Source: a bacterium (GTDB lineage Bacteria; BMS3Abin14). Taken from it: a stretch of 5,232 bases of DNA. The notes beneath the pieces were generated by a model. The model was not told where the DNA came from, did no database searches, and was given only the letters and a program-made list of their open reading frames with translations. A program made the position numbers and the translations under genes. Positions 1 through 5,232 of this stretch are shown here, one piece after another. The stretch is from NCBI GenBank assembly GCA_020352595.1, contig CP070682.1, positions 204,308 to 209,539 of the forward strand, read 5' to 3'. Numbering within the stretch: the stretch's first letter is position 1; every line of letters starts with the position of its first letter.

Positions 1-356
1 AGAAGGTCGACTCCATGAAGGACGAGCTTCAGGCTCTGGAGGAAAAGATCAAGAGCCCGGTCATCAGCGAGAAGGCCCAGTCAGAGCTCAAGGACCAGTA
101 CCGGAAGAAACAGGCCGAACTCATCGAGTTCGTCACCCAGGCGAAGGAGGAGGAGGAGCGTGAAAACCAGGTGCTGTCGGCCCGGATCCTGGACGGCCTC
201 ATCGACATCGCGAGGGAGATCGCCGAGAAGGAAAAGTACACCATAATCCTGGAGAAAACGGGGGGTGCTGTCCTCTACTTCGAGGAAGGTCTCGACCTTA
301 CGGAGCAGGCGGTCAAGATCTACAACGAGCGCTTCCAGGCGGAGAAAAACCAGTGA
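1..356 (+). CDS. skp: OmpH/Skp family periplasmic chaperone, 3' part only
   Basis: This is the C-terminal 117 or so residues of an OmpH/Skp-family protein. The frame is open from base 3 to the TGA at 354-356, and the ATG at 15 is internal rather than the start. The signal peptide and the usual N-terminal strand must lie upstream of the window. What is visible is a long, charged, Lys/Glu-rich helical stretch typical of the coiled-coil tentacles of Skp. It ends in the family's closing segment (IILEKTGGAVLYFEEGLDLT, then a helix ending near NERFQ), which returns to the trimeric body. Skp trimers hold unfolded outer-membrane proteins in the periplasm and hand them to the BAM complex. The gene commonly sits between bamA and lpxD, and lpxD follows here with a 4-base GTGA overlap. 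The family assignment rests on the C-terminal motif, the composition and this context. A Skp-like paralogue without proven chaperone activity cannot be excluded. Confidence 0.85.
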   Translation, partial: KVDSMKDELQALEEKIKSPVISEKAQSELKDQYRKKQAELIEFVTQAKEEEERENQVLSARILDGLIDIAREIAEKEKYTIILEKTGGAVLYFEEGLDLTEQAVKIYNERFQAEKNQ

Positions 357-1399
357 AAAGGATCACCCTCGGTGAACTGACATCGAGGCTGGGCGGGGAG
401 TTGAAAGGGGATGCCGGCATCCAGGTCTCGGGTGTGGCTCCCCTTCACACGGCGGGCCCGGAACACGTCTCCTTCCTGTCCAACCCCAGGTACGCCGCTT
501 CGCTGCCGACCACGGGGGCGGCCGCCGTCATCGTCTCGAGGGGGACGGCGTGCGAGGGCGTGAACCTCATCATGGTTGACGACCCCTATCTGGGGTTTGC
601 CAAGGCCATGGAGGTCTTCTACGGTGAGCCCTATCGCAGCACAGGTGTCAGCGAGCTGGCATTTATCCATCCCGGGGCGCACATCGGGGCTGAGCCCAGC
701 ATCCACCCCTTCGCTGTGGTCTGCGAGGGGGCGGCGGTGGGCGACAGGGTGACCCTCATGTCCGGTGTTTATGTCGGGCCCGGGGCGGCGGTGGGAGATG
801 ACACCATCCTTCACCCACACGTGGTTCTCGAAAAGGAGGTGCGCGTGGGCAAGGGTGTCGTCGTTCACGCGGGTACGGTGATCGGGAGCGATGGGTTCGG
901 ATTCGCCAGGGACGGTGAAGGACACCGCAAGATCATTCAGGCGGGGACGGTGGTGGTGGAGGATGATGTGGAGATCGGCGCCGGCTGTACCATCGACCGG
1001 GCGGTGATGGGACAGACGGTGATCGGTGCGGGCAGCAAGTTGGACAACCTCATCCAGGTCGGACATAATGCCGTGATAGGCAGGCACTGCATCATCGTTT
1101 CGCAGGTGGGGATCTCGGGGAGCACCGAACTGGAAGACGCCGTCACCATGGCTGGACAGTCCGGAGTGGCGGGGCATCTCACCATCGGCCGTGGCGCCGT
1201 GGTGCTGGCAAAGTCAGCGGTGTTCAAGAATGTACCCGCCGGGGCTCAGGTAGGGGGCATCCCCGCCGTGGACGGGGACCAGTGGCGGAAGACCACCGCC
1301 ATCCTCGGAAAACTCGACAACCTGCGCAGGAAGGTCGCCAGGCTGGAATCCGAGATGAAACGGATCACTGGGAGGAGCCGAGAGGAGGAGAGGGACTGA
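353..1399 (+). CDS. lpxD: UDP-3-O-(3-hydroxyacyl)glucosamine N-acyltransferase LpxD
   Basis: LpxD transfers a 3-hydroxyacyl chain from ACP to the 2-amino group of UDP-3-O-acylglucosamine, the third step of lipid A synthesis, in the cytoplasm. The product is 348 residues, close to the usual 340 or so. Residues 1-100 form the N-terminal uridine-binding domain, with the FLSNPRY motif at 41-47 (Phe41 and Asn44 match the uracil-contacting pair known in E. coli). Residues 103-295 are left-handed beta-helix hexapeptide repeats. His238 (in QVGHNAVIG) is the expected catalytic base, and His275 (in VAGHLTIG) is the second conserved His. Residues 310-348 are a charged C-terminal helix, which is normal for the family. 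The start is GTG at 353, preceded by GGAG at 341-344 and overlapping the skp stop (GTGA), so translation is probably coupled. The stop TGA at 1397-1399 overlaps the fabZ ATG. I see no defects in the frame. Confidence 0.97.
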   Translation: MKRITLGELTSRLGGELKGDAGIQVSGVAPLHTAGPEHVSFLSNPRYAASLPTTGAAAVIVSRGTACEGVNLIMVDDPYLGFAKAMEVFYGEPYRSTGVSELAFIHPGAHIGAEPSIHPFAVVCEGAAVGDRVTLMSGVYVGPGAAVGDDTILHPHVVLEKEVRVGKGVVVHAGTVIGSDGFGFARDGEGHRKIIQAGTVVVEDDVEIGAGCTIDRAVMGQTVIGAGSKLDNLIQVGHNAVIGRHCIIVSQVGISGSTELEDAVTMAGQSGVAGHLTIGRGAVVLAKSAVFKNVPAGAQVGGIPAVDGDQWRKTTAILGKLDNLRRKVARLESEMKRITGRSREEERD

Positions 1400-1881
1400 T
1401 GGATATCCGTCAAATAACCAGGATCCTGCCGCACAGATATCCCTTTCTGCTTGTCGACAGGATCATCGAACTCGTCCCGGGGGAGAGGGTCGTGGGCATC
1501 AAGAACGTCACCATCAACGAGGAATTCTTCCTGGGCCATTTCCCGGGCCACCCGGTGATGCCCGGTGTGCTCATCGTCGAGTCCATGGCCCAGGTCGCGG
1601 GTATCCTGGCCTTCGCGAGCACCGGCTCCATGGAGGACATGGAGCAGGATGCCGGGGACAAGGTGGTGTATTTCATGTCCATTGACCGGGTCAAGTTCCG
1701 CCAACCCGTCATCCCCGGCGACCAGCTTCGCAGCGAGGTGGTGCTGACCCGCTTACGGGGGAGCATCGCAAGCTTCGAGGGAAAGGCCTACGTGGGTGAC
1801 AGGCTGGTGGCGGAGGCCGAGATGAAAGCCATGCTGGTGGACAGGGCCGATGCCGCGGACAAGGCCGCGGAGAGGGAGTAG
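1399..1881 (+). CDS. fabZ: 3-hydroxyacyl-ACP dehydratase FabZ
   Basis: FabZ dehydrates (3R)-hydroxyacyl-ACP to trans-2-enoyl-ACP in type II fatty acid elongation. It competes with LpxA and LpxD for the same hydroxyacyl-ACP pool, which fits its place between them. The product is 160 residues with a single hotdog fold. It carries [12 protein letters not shown] at 11-22, the central-helix signature [11 protein letters not shown] at 46-56 with catalytic His47, and VESMAQ at 60-65 with catalytic Glu61. The conserved [12 protein letters not shown] segment follows. It is somewhat longer than the usual 145-150 residues because of an acidic Met/Glu/Asp-rich loop after the VESMAQ helix and a short charged C-terminal tail. 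The ATG at 1399 was chosen because it starts directly at the family N-terminus, overlaps the lpxD stop (TGATG) and follows a GGAGGAGAGGG Shine-Dalgarno region at 1384-1394. The in-frame ATG at 1282 would add 39 unconserved residues inside lpxD. Confidence 0.97.
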   Translation: MDIRQITRILPHRYPFLLVDRIIELVPGERVVGIKNVTINEEFFLGHFPGHPVMPGVLIVESMAQVAGILAFASTGSMEDMEQDAGDKVVYFMSIDRVKFRQPVIPGDQLRSEVVLTRLRGSIASFEGKAYVGDRLVAEAEMKAMLVDRADAADKAAERE

Positions 1882-1891
1882 GATATCCGTG
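1874..1891 (+). promoter_or_regulatory. Ribosome binding site and GTG start of lpxA in the only intergenic gap
   Basis: GGGAG at 1874-1878, just before the fabZ TAG (1879-1881), lies 10 bases from the GTG at 1889; AGGA at 1880-1883 is a weaker alternative 5 bases away. The 7 bases at 1882-1888 are the only non-coding bases between genes in the window, so no internal promoter or terminator fits here. GTG gives [16 protein letters not shown], a normal LpxA start. Confidence 0.65.
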
Positions 1892-2413
1892 GCAAGGGAA
1901 ACCCGCATTGACCCCAGGGCGGTTGTCGAGGATGGCGCCCTTCTGGATCAGGGCGTCCAGATCGGTCCCTTCGCCGTCATAGGCAGTCAGGTGCGCATCG
2001 GGGCGGATACCATCGTTGGCCCCCACGCCGTCATCGAGGGTCGCACCACCATCGGGACGGGGAACAGGATCTTCCAGTTCGCTTCTGTGGGCACCATGCC
2101 CCAGGACCTGAAGTACAGGGGTGAGGACAGCGAACTGATCATAGGCAGCGGAAACCAGATCCGCGAGTGCGCCACCATCCACAAGGGAACCGAGGGGGGC
2201 GGGATGGTGACACGCATCGGCAACGGGAACCTCTTCATGGCCTACTGCCATGTGGCCCACGACTGCCAGATCGGTGACGGAGTCATCTTGGCCAACGCCG
2301 CCACCCTTGCCGGGCACGTGACCATGGAGGACCAGTCATTCCTGGCCGGGCTAAGCGGGGTACACCAGTTCTGCCGCATAGGCCGCCTGGCCTTCGTGGG
2401 GCGGGTTCCGTAG
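1889..2413 (+). CDS. lpxA: LpxA N-terminal part as read (beta-helix domain, 174 aa)
   Basis: This is the first of the two frames into which lpxA is split. It encodes the hexapeptide-repeat beta helix from the GTG start through FVGRVP, where the last three residues are already out of frame, then TAG. It contains all the active-site histidines (98, 124, 143, 159) but lacks the end of the beta helix and the whole C-terminal helical domain that helps form the acyl-ACP and nucleotide sites at the trimer interface. On its own it would probably not be a functional acyltransferase (inference). Confidence 0.75.
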   Translation: MARETRIDPRAVVEDGALLDQGVQIGPFAVIGSQVRIGADTIVGPHAVIEGRTTIGTGNRIFQFASVGTMPQDLKYRGEDSELIIGSGNQIRECATIHKGTEGGGMVTRIGNGNLFMAYCHVAHDCQIGDGVILANAATLAGHVTMEDQSFLAGLSGVHQFCRIGRLAFVGRVP

Positions 2414-2673
2414 TGGTCATGGATGTTCCTCCCTTCACCATGGTGCAGGGGGACAGGGCCAGGTTGATGGGGCTCAACCTGGAGGGGCTCAAACGTCGAA
2501 AGATAGCCCAGGAGGCTGTTTTCAGCCTCAAGAGCGCCTACCGCATCCTGTTCAGGTCCGGTCTGGTCCTCGATGAAGCTGTACTGAGGGTCAGGGAGGA
2601 GGTTGACGTCACCCCTGAAGTGGAACATCTCCTCAAATTCGTCATCGGGTCCGACAGGGGGATCACCCGCTGA
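2413..2673 (+). CDS. lpxA: LpxA C-terminal part as read (helical domain, up to 86 aa)
   Basis: This is the second lpxA frame. The first usable codons are GTG at 2413, which overlaps the TAG of the upstream frame (TAGTG), or ATG at 2419. It carries DVPPF, the GDRARLMGLNLEGLKRR segment and the C-terminal helices ending in SDRGITR, equivalent to the E. coli LpxA tail. Its stop TGA at 2671-2673 overlaps the lpxI ATG (TGATG). It is a fragment of LpxA and not an independent gene; the start is a guess, as the true coding sequence enters from upstream. Confidence 0.7.
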   Translation: MVMDVPPFTMVQGDRARLMGLNLEGLKRRKIAQEAVFSLKSAYRILFRSGLVLDEAVLRVREEVDVTPEVEHLLKFVIGSDRGITR

Positions 2674-3521
2674 TGGCAACGGGAGACCGGGTAGGTATCA
2701 TCGCCGGTTCGGGAGAACTGCCCCTCCATCTGGCCAGAAATATCCATGGTTCCGGAAAGGGGGTCCACATTGCGGCGCTGCTTGGAGCAGCAGACGCTTC
2801 CATCGAGGACCCCGCGTGGACGACAGCGTGGCACGGGATCCACTCCCTGCAGGAACTGCTGGACGGTCTCAGGGGAGCTGACGTGACGGAGGTTGTCCTG
2901 GCTGGCATGGTGGATCACCGTCAGGTGTTCGACAAGGGGCGTTTCGACGACCGCATGTTGCGGTTCCTCAACGGCCTTGCAGACAACCGCGGGTCCACCA
3001 TCCTGACCGGGCTCGTGGAGCTTCTCGAGGAAGAGGGCTTCAGGGTGCCTTCCCTGCTCGACGCGGCTCCCGAACTAGTACCCGGCAGGGGCTTCAGGGC
3101 GGGTCCCGAGCCCGATGCCGGCCAGGAGGCCGATCTGGTCTTCGGCTGGCCCATTACAAGGCAGCTGGCCGACCTGGGGATCGGTCAGACTGCGGTCTTC
3201 AGGGACCGGGCGGTGGTGGCCGTGGAAGCCATGGAGGGAACGGACGAGACCCTTCAGAGGGCCTTGCGGATAACCGGAGGGCGGGTGACCGTGGTCAAAC
3301 TGGCGGCCGTTGACCACGACTTCCGTTACGACGTCCCGACCATCGGTGTGAATACCGTCATGGCGCTCACCGGCACCGGACACAACACCCTGGCTTTTGA
3401 AGCGGGCAGGTGTTTCGTACTGGACCCGGAAGGAGTCAGATCCCTGTGTGACCGGAAAGGCGTGACGATTCTCGGATGCGAGGAGATGGGCAGCGGGAGG
3501 GTCCGTTGGGGCGAAGGGTGA
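2673..3521 (+). CDS. lpxI: UDP-2,3-diacylglucosamine pyrophosphatase LpxI (DUF1009)
   Basis: LpxI hydrolyses UDP-2,3-diacylglucosamine to 2,3-diacylglucosamine-1-phosphate (lipid X) and UMP, the fourth step of lipid A synthesis. It replaces the unrelated LpxH of E. coli in alpha- and deltaproteobacteria and several other phyla. The product is 282 residues, the usual length. It opens with the family N-terminus (VGIIAGSGELPLHLAR at 7-22). The C-terminal catalytic domain shows VVAVEAMEGTD at 181-191 and RYDVPTIG at 218-225. The latter matches the LpxI region holding the conserved acidic residue (Asp225 in Caulobacter; Asp220 or a nearby Asp here, by my own alignment). NTLAFEAG at 238-245 and a closing GVTILG strand are also typical. 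The ATG at 2673 overlaps the lpxA stop (TGATG), and a GGGGGA Shine-Dalgarno sits at 2657-2662. The position between lpxA and lpxB matches the pathway and the gene order known from Geobacter-type genomes. Confidence 0.95.
   Translation: MATGDRVGIIAGSGELPLHLARNIHGSGKGVHIAALLGAADASIEDPAWTTAWHGIHSLQELLDGLRGADVTEVVLAGMVDHRQVFDKGRFDDRMLRFLNGLADNRGSTILTGLVELLEEEGFRVPSLLDAAPELVPGRGFRAGPEPDAGQEADLVFGWPITRQLADLGIGQTAVFRDRAVVAVEAMEGTDETLQRALRITGGRVTVVKLAAVDHDFRYDVPTIGVNTVMALTGTGHNTLAFEAGRCFVLDPEGVRSLCDRKGVTILGCEEMGSGRVRWGEG
3495..3508 (+). promoter_or_regulatory. Ribosome binding site and TTG start of lpxB
   Basis: GGGAGG at 3495-3500 precedes TTG at 3506-3508 by 5 bases, inside the 3' end of lpxI. The next in-frame starts, GTG 3518 and ATG 3521, are 17 and 20 bases from this Shine-Dalgarno, too far for it to serve them. 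The weaker GGGG at 3508-3511 could serve ATG 3521. The site favours the TTG start and an overlap of lpxI and lpxB, but does not prove it. Confidence 0.5.
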
Positions 3522-4663
3522 TGATCTTCGCGGGAGAGGCTTCTGGGGACATGTACGGAGGCCGTCTCGCGCGGGCCCTTCGGGAATGCCGGCCCGGTAT
3601 AGAGTTGTCCGGTATCGGTGGTGACGAGATGGCCGCCGCGGGAGTTCGTCTGGTCACCCACATAAGGGACCTCTCGGTCATGGGGATATGGGAGGTCATC
3701 CGCGACCTGGGGCGTCTGCGCAGGATCCTGAATCTGGCGAAGGGATCCATCCGCCGCGAGACCCCGGATGCCCTGGTGCTCATCGATTTTTTCCGATTCA
3801 ACATCGAACTGGGACGAGCCGCCAAAAAGGCCGGGATCCCGGTGATCTACTACGTCGCGCCCAAGCTCTGGGCCTGGGGCGAAGGGCGTGTCCACAGGCT
3901 GCGGAGATCGGTGGACGGGGTCCTTGCCATCTTCCCCTTCGAGGAGGAGTTCTACAGGTCCCACTCCGTGCCGGTGACCTTCGTGGGCAACCCGCTGGTG
4001 GAGCTGCTGGACATGGGGGACCCCTCACCGCTGATGGCCCAGCTGGGCCTGCATCCCGAAGACACCGTCATCAGCCTGCTTCCGGGAAGCCGGGCCTCTG
4101 AAGTGAAACAGCTCCTTCCGGCGTTCCTCGCCGCAGCCGAGCTGGTTTCCAGGGAGCTCGATCGAAGGGTCCGGTTCCTCATGCCGCTGGCCCACACCGT
4201 GCCCCGCAATCTGGTCGACGACATGCTCGCCGATGCCGGCGTCGTGGTAACCCTGACCGAAGGGGAATCACGAAACCTCCTCAAACTGTCTTCCGTAGCC
4301 CTCGTGGCCTCGGGTACAGCCACGCTGGAAGCCTTCCTGCTGGGTGTACCCCAGGTGGTGGCATACCGGACCTCGTGGGTCACCTCCTTTATCGGCAGGA
4401 GGCTCATCAGGATCCCCAGGATCAGCCTGCCCAACATCCTCGCCGGCCGTGACGTCGTCGAGGAGCTTCTTCAGGAAGAGGTAATGCCCGAGAGGCTCGC
4501 CAGGGCCGTCCTCGAACTGCTCTCCGGGAAGGGGCACATGGACGATTACCTCGATGCCTCGAGGGAGGTGCGGCAGTCCCTCAAGGGCGAGGAGGCCTCC
4601 ACGCTGGCTGCCGCGGCGGTCCTGGAGGCCATGGACAGCGGGGCGGCCGGGAGGCTCGGATGA
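3506..4663 (+). CDS. lpxB: Lipid-A-disaccharide synthase LpxB
   Basis: LpxB joins UDP-2,3-diacylglucosamine and lipid X into the beta-1',6-linked disaccharide, releasing UDP. It is a membrane-associated glycosyltransferase of family GT19. With the TTG start it has 385 residues (E. coli 382). Visible motifs are AGEASGD at 9-15, VMGIWEV at 58-64, LID with the expected catalytic Asp94, YVAPKLWAW at 116-124, FPFEEEFY at 143-150, LLPGSR with Arg196 (the Arg201 equivalent), SGTATLEA at 269-276 for UDP binding, and SLPNILAGR at 307-315. The start is uncertain. TTG at 3506 has GGGAGG at 3495-3500 at good spacing and gives MGRRVMIFAGEASGD, a normal LpxB N-terminus, with a 16-base overlap of lpxI. ATG at 3521 would form a TGATG junction but leaves almost nothing before the first strand. 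GTG 3518 and ATG 3476 are also in frame. The stop overlaps msbA (ATGA). Confidence 0.95.
   Translation: MGRRVMIFAGEASGDMYGGRLARALRECRPGIELSGIGGDEMAAAGVRLVTHIRDLSVMGIWEVIRDLGRLRRILNLAKGSIRRETPDALVLIDFFRFNIELGRAAKKAGIPVIYYVAPKLWAWGEGRVHRLRRSVDGVLAIFPFEEEFYRSHSVPVTFVGNPLVELLDMGDPSPLMAQLGLHPEDTVISLLPGSRASEVKQLLPAFLAAAELVSRELDRRVRFLMPLAHTVPRNLVDDMLADAGVVVTLTEGESRNLLKLSSVALVASGTATLEAFLLGVPQVVAYRTSWVTSFIGRRLIRIPRISLPNILAGRDVVEELLQEEVMPERLARAVLELLSGKGHMDDYLDASREVRQSLKGEEASTLAAAAVLEAMDSGAAGRLG
4649..4662 (+). promoter_or_regulatory. Ribosome binding site and ATGA junction of msbA
   Basis: GGGAGG at 4649-4654 lies 5 bases before the msbA ATG at 4660. The ATG overlaps the lpxB TGA by 4 bases. A strong site at a stop-start overlap fits both independent initiation and coupled re-initiation, and it fixes the msbA start. 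Confidence 0.7.
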
Positions 4664-5232
4664 AGCAGTCGCTGAGGCTGTACGGAAGGCTCCTGTCCTA
4701 TGTCCGGCCGTACCTCGGGCAGCTCGTCATCTCGACGCTGGCCATGATCGGCGTGGCCGCCATGACCGCGCTCTCGGCGCTGATCATAAAGAACGTCCTC
4801 GATGACGTGTTCATCAAGGGCGACCGCAGGATGCTCATGCTCATCCCCGCAGTCATACTGGGGATCTATTTTTTGAAAGGCATCTTCAGGTACGTCAGGA
4901 TCTACGTCATGAGCGCCGCTGGTGTGAGGATGGTCCAGGACATACGCAACGAACTTTACGCCCACCTGCACAGGCTTTCCATGTCCTTCTTCACGGAGAC
5001 ACCCACCGGAGTCCTGATGTCCAGGGTCACCTATGACGTGAGCATGATGCAGATGGCCATCACCGAAGCCCTCGTGGGGGCCTTCCGGGATCTCTTCACC
5101 GTCGTCGGCCTGGCCGGGGTGGTCTTCTACCGCAACTTCGGGCTGGGCCTTTTTGCCATCGTCGGCCTTCCCCTCGCTTTCTATCCCCTGGTGGTATTCG
5201 GGAGAAAGATGAAGAAAGCCAGCAGGAAGAGC
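4660..5232 (+). CDS. msbA: MsbA-type lipid A ABC exporter, 5' part (membrane domain)
   Basis: These are the first 191 residues of an ABC half-transporter of the exporter type, running off the window end. Only part of the transmembrane domain is present; the nucleotide-binding domain lies beyond. Hydrophobic segments fit TM1 at about 20-45, TM2 at about 59-75 and TM3/TM4 at about 135-180. The segment SFFTETPTGVLMSRVTYDV at 109-127 is the conserved cytoplasmic stretch after TM2 seen in MsbA (FFxxxxTGxLxSRxxxDV). As a homodimer, MsbA flips lipid A-core across the inner membrane using ATP. The N-terminus MKQSLRLYGRLLSYVRPY is typical. The ATG at 4660 overlaps the lpxB stop (ATGA), with GGGAGG at 4649-4654 as a good Shine-Dalgarno. 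The assignment to MsbA and not another exporter of this superfamily rests mainly on its place directly after lpxB. Nine of its fifteen Arg codons are AGG. Confidence 0.9.
   Translation, partial: MKQSLRLYGRLLSYVRPYLGQLVISTLAMIGVAAMTALSALIIKNVLDDVFIKGDRRMLMLIPAVILGIYFLKGIFRYVRIYVMSAAGVRMVQDIRNELYAHLHRLSMSFFTETPTGVLMSRVTYDVSMMQMAITEALVGAFRDLFTVVGLAGVVFYRNFGLGLFAIVGLPLAFYPLVVFGRKMKKASRKS

Larger units (their letters stand above)
1889..2673 (+). pseudogene. lpxA: lpxA, UDP-N-acetylglucosamine acyltransferase, broken by a one-base frameshift
   Basis: LpxA transfers a 3-hydroxyacyl chain from ACP to the 3-OH of UDP-GlcNAc, the first step of lipid A synthesis, as a cytoplasmic homotrimer. Restoring one G to the GGGG at 2398-2401 gives a continuous 261-residue protein (E. 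coli: 262). Residues 1-190 or so are left-handed beta-helix repeats and the rest is the C-terminal helical domain. Key residues are present: Asp73, His98, catalytic His124 (in HVAHDC), His143 and His159 (in VHQFC). The motifs DVPPF at 179-183 and GLNLEGLKRR at 195-204 lie after the break. As written, the first frame ends at TAG 2411-2413 and the rest continues in the -1 frame. The GTG start at 1889 lies 7 bases after the fabZ stop, with GGGAG at 1874-1878 upstream; the in-frame ATG at 1850 lies inside fabZ and adds unconserved residues. Since LpxA is normally essential and both halves are intact, a sequence error or very recent mutation is more likely than a decayed gene. Confidence 0.9.

Noticed and set aside
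1..17. ATG at 15 as the true start of the first gene
   Set aside because: The frame is open to the window edge, and the protein would lack the signal peptide and N-terminal strand that OmpH/Skp proteins need.
320..1177. A 285-residue open frame on the minus strand opposite lpxD
   Set aside because: It lies wholly antisense to a clear LpxD, has low-complexity His/Arg/Asp/Pro-rich composition and no recognisable motif. Long antisense frames are expected in GC-rich genes.
1282..1401. Longer FabZ start at ATG 1282
   Set aside because: It would add 39 residues without FabZ similarity, lying inside the lpxD C-terminus; the ATG at 1399 has a good ribosome site and a family-like start.
1401..1890. 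The 10-base repeat GGATATCCGT at 1401-1410 and 1881-1890, near the starts of fabZ and lpxA
   Set aside because: The spacing (480 bases) and the palindromic core are eye-catching, but about a dozen 10-base matches are expected by chance in a window this long, and the first copy encodes the normal FabZ N-terminus.
1850..1891. LpxA start at ATG 1850
   Set aside because: It lies inside fabZ and adds 13 Arg/Pro-rich residues not found in LpxA; the GTG at 1889 fits family length and has an SD sequence.
2603..2881. A 92-residue plus-strand open frame across the lpxA-lpxI junction
   Set aside because: It is out of frame with both conserved genes, has no ribosome site of note and reads as a basic Arg/Gly/Ser-rich shadow.
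3326..3964. A 212-residue minus-strand open frame across lpxI and lpxB
   Set aside because: It is antisense to two well-supported genes, and its composition is that of an out-of-frame shadow.

Overview
The window is a stretch of a lipid A (endotoxin) biosynthesis operon from a Gram-negative bacterium. All genes are on the + strand and both ends are cut inside genes. The order is skp/ompH (3' part) - lpxD - fabZ - lpxA - lpxI - lpxB - msbA (5' part). This order, the use of LpxI (DUF1009) instead of LpxH for UDP-diacylglucosamine cleavage, and the high GC content by eye suggest a Deltaproteobacteria-like (Desulfobacterota / Geobacter-type) organism. That placement is inferred from synteny and is not proven. 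Arginine is often encoded by AGG.

Layout: 1-356 is the end of a periplasmic OmpH/Skp chaperone. 353-1399 is LpxD, 1399-1881 is FabZ, and 1889-2673 is LpxA. 2673-3521 is LpxI, about 3506-4663 is LpxB, and 4660 to the window end is the first 191 residues of an MsbA-type ABC exporter. Junctions are either overlaps (GTGA, TGATG, TGATG, an overlap at lpxB, ATGA) or, once, a 7-base gap (fabZ-lpxA). There is no room for internal promoters or terminators outside coding sequence, so this looks like one tightly coupled transcript whose promoter lies upstream of the window. No RNA gene, mobile element, CRISPR or long repeat was seen.

How the genes work together: LpxA puts the first 3-hydroxyacyl chain on UDP-GlcNAc, and LpxD adds the second after deacetylation by LpxC, which is not in the window. 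LpxI cleaves the UDP-diacyl sugar to lipid X, LpxB condenses lipid X with another UDP-diacyl sugar to the disaccharide, and MsbA flips the finished lipid A-core across the inner membrane. FabZ draws on the same 3-hydroxyacyl-ACP pool for fatty acid elongation. Skp escorts outer-membrane proteins through the periplasm.

The main anomaly is in lpxA. The reading frame is broken by an apparent loss of one G in the G-run at 2398-2401, which splits a conserved 261-residue protein into 174- and 86-residue frames. Both halves are fully conserved, so a sequencing or assembly error or a very recent mutation is most likely. The break falls at the position corresponding to the acyl-chain 'ruler' residue. 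I found no convincing previously undescribed system; this is a largely canonical envelope operon.
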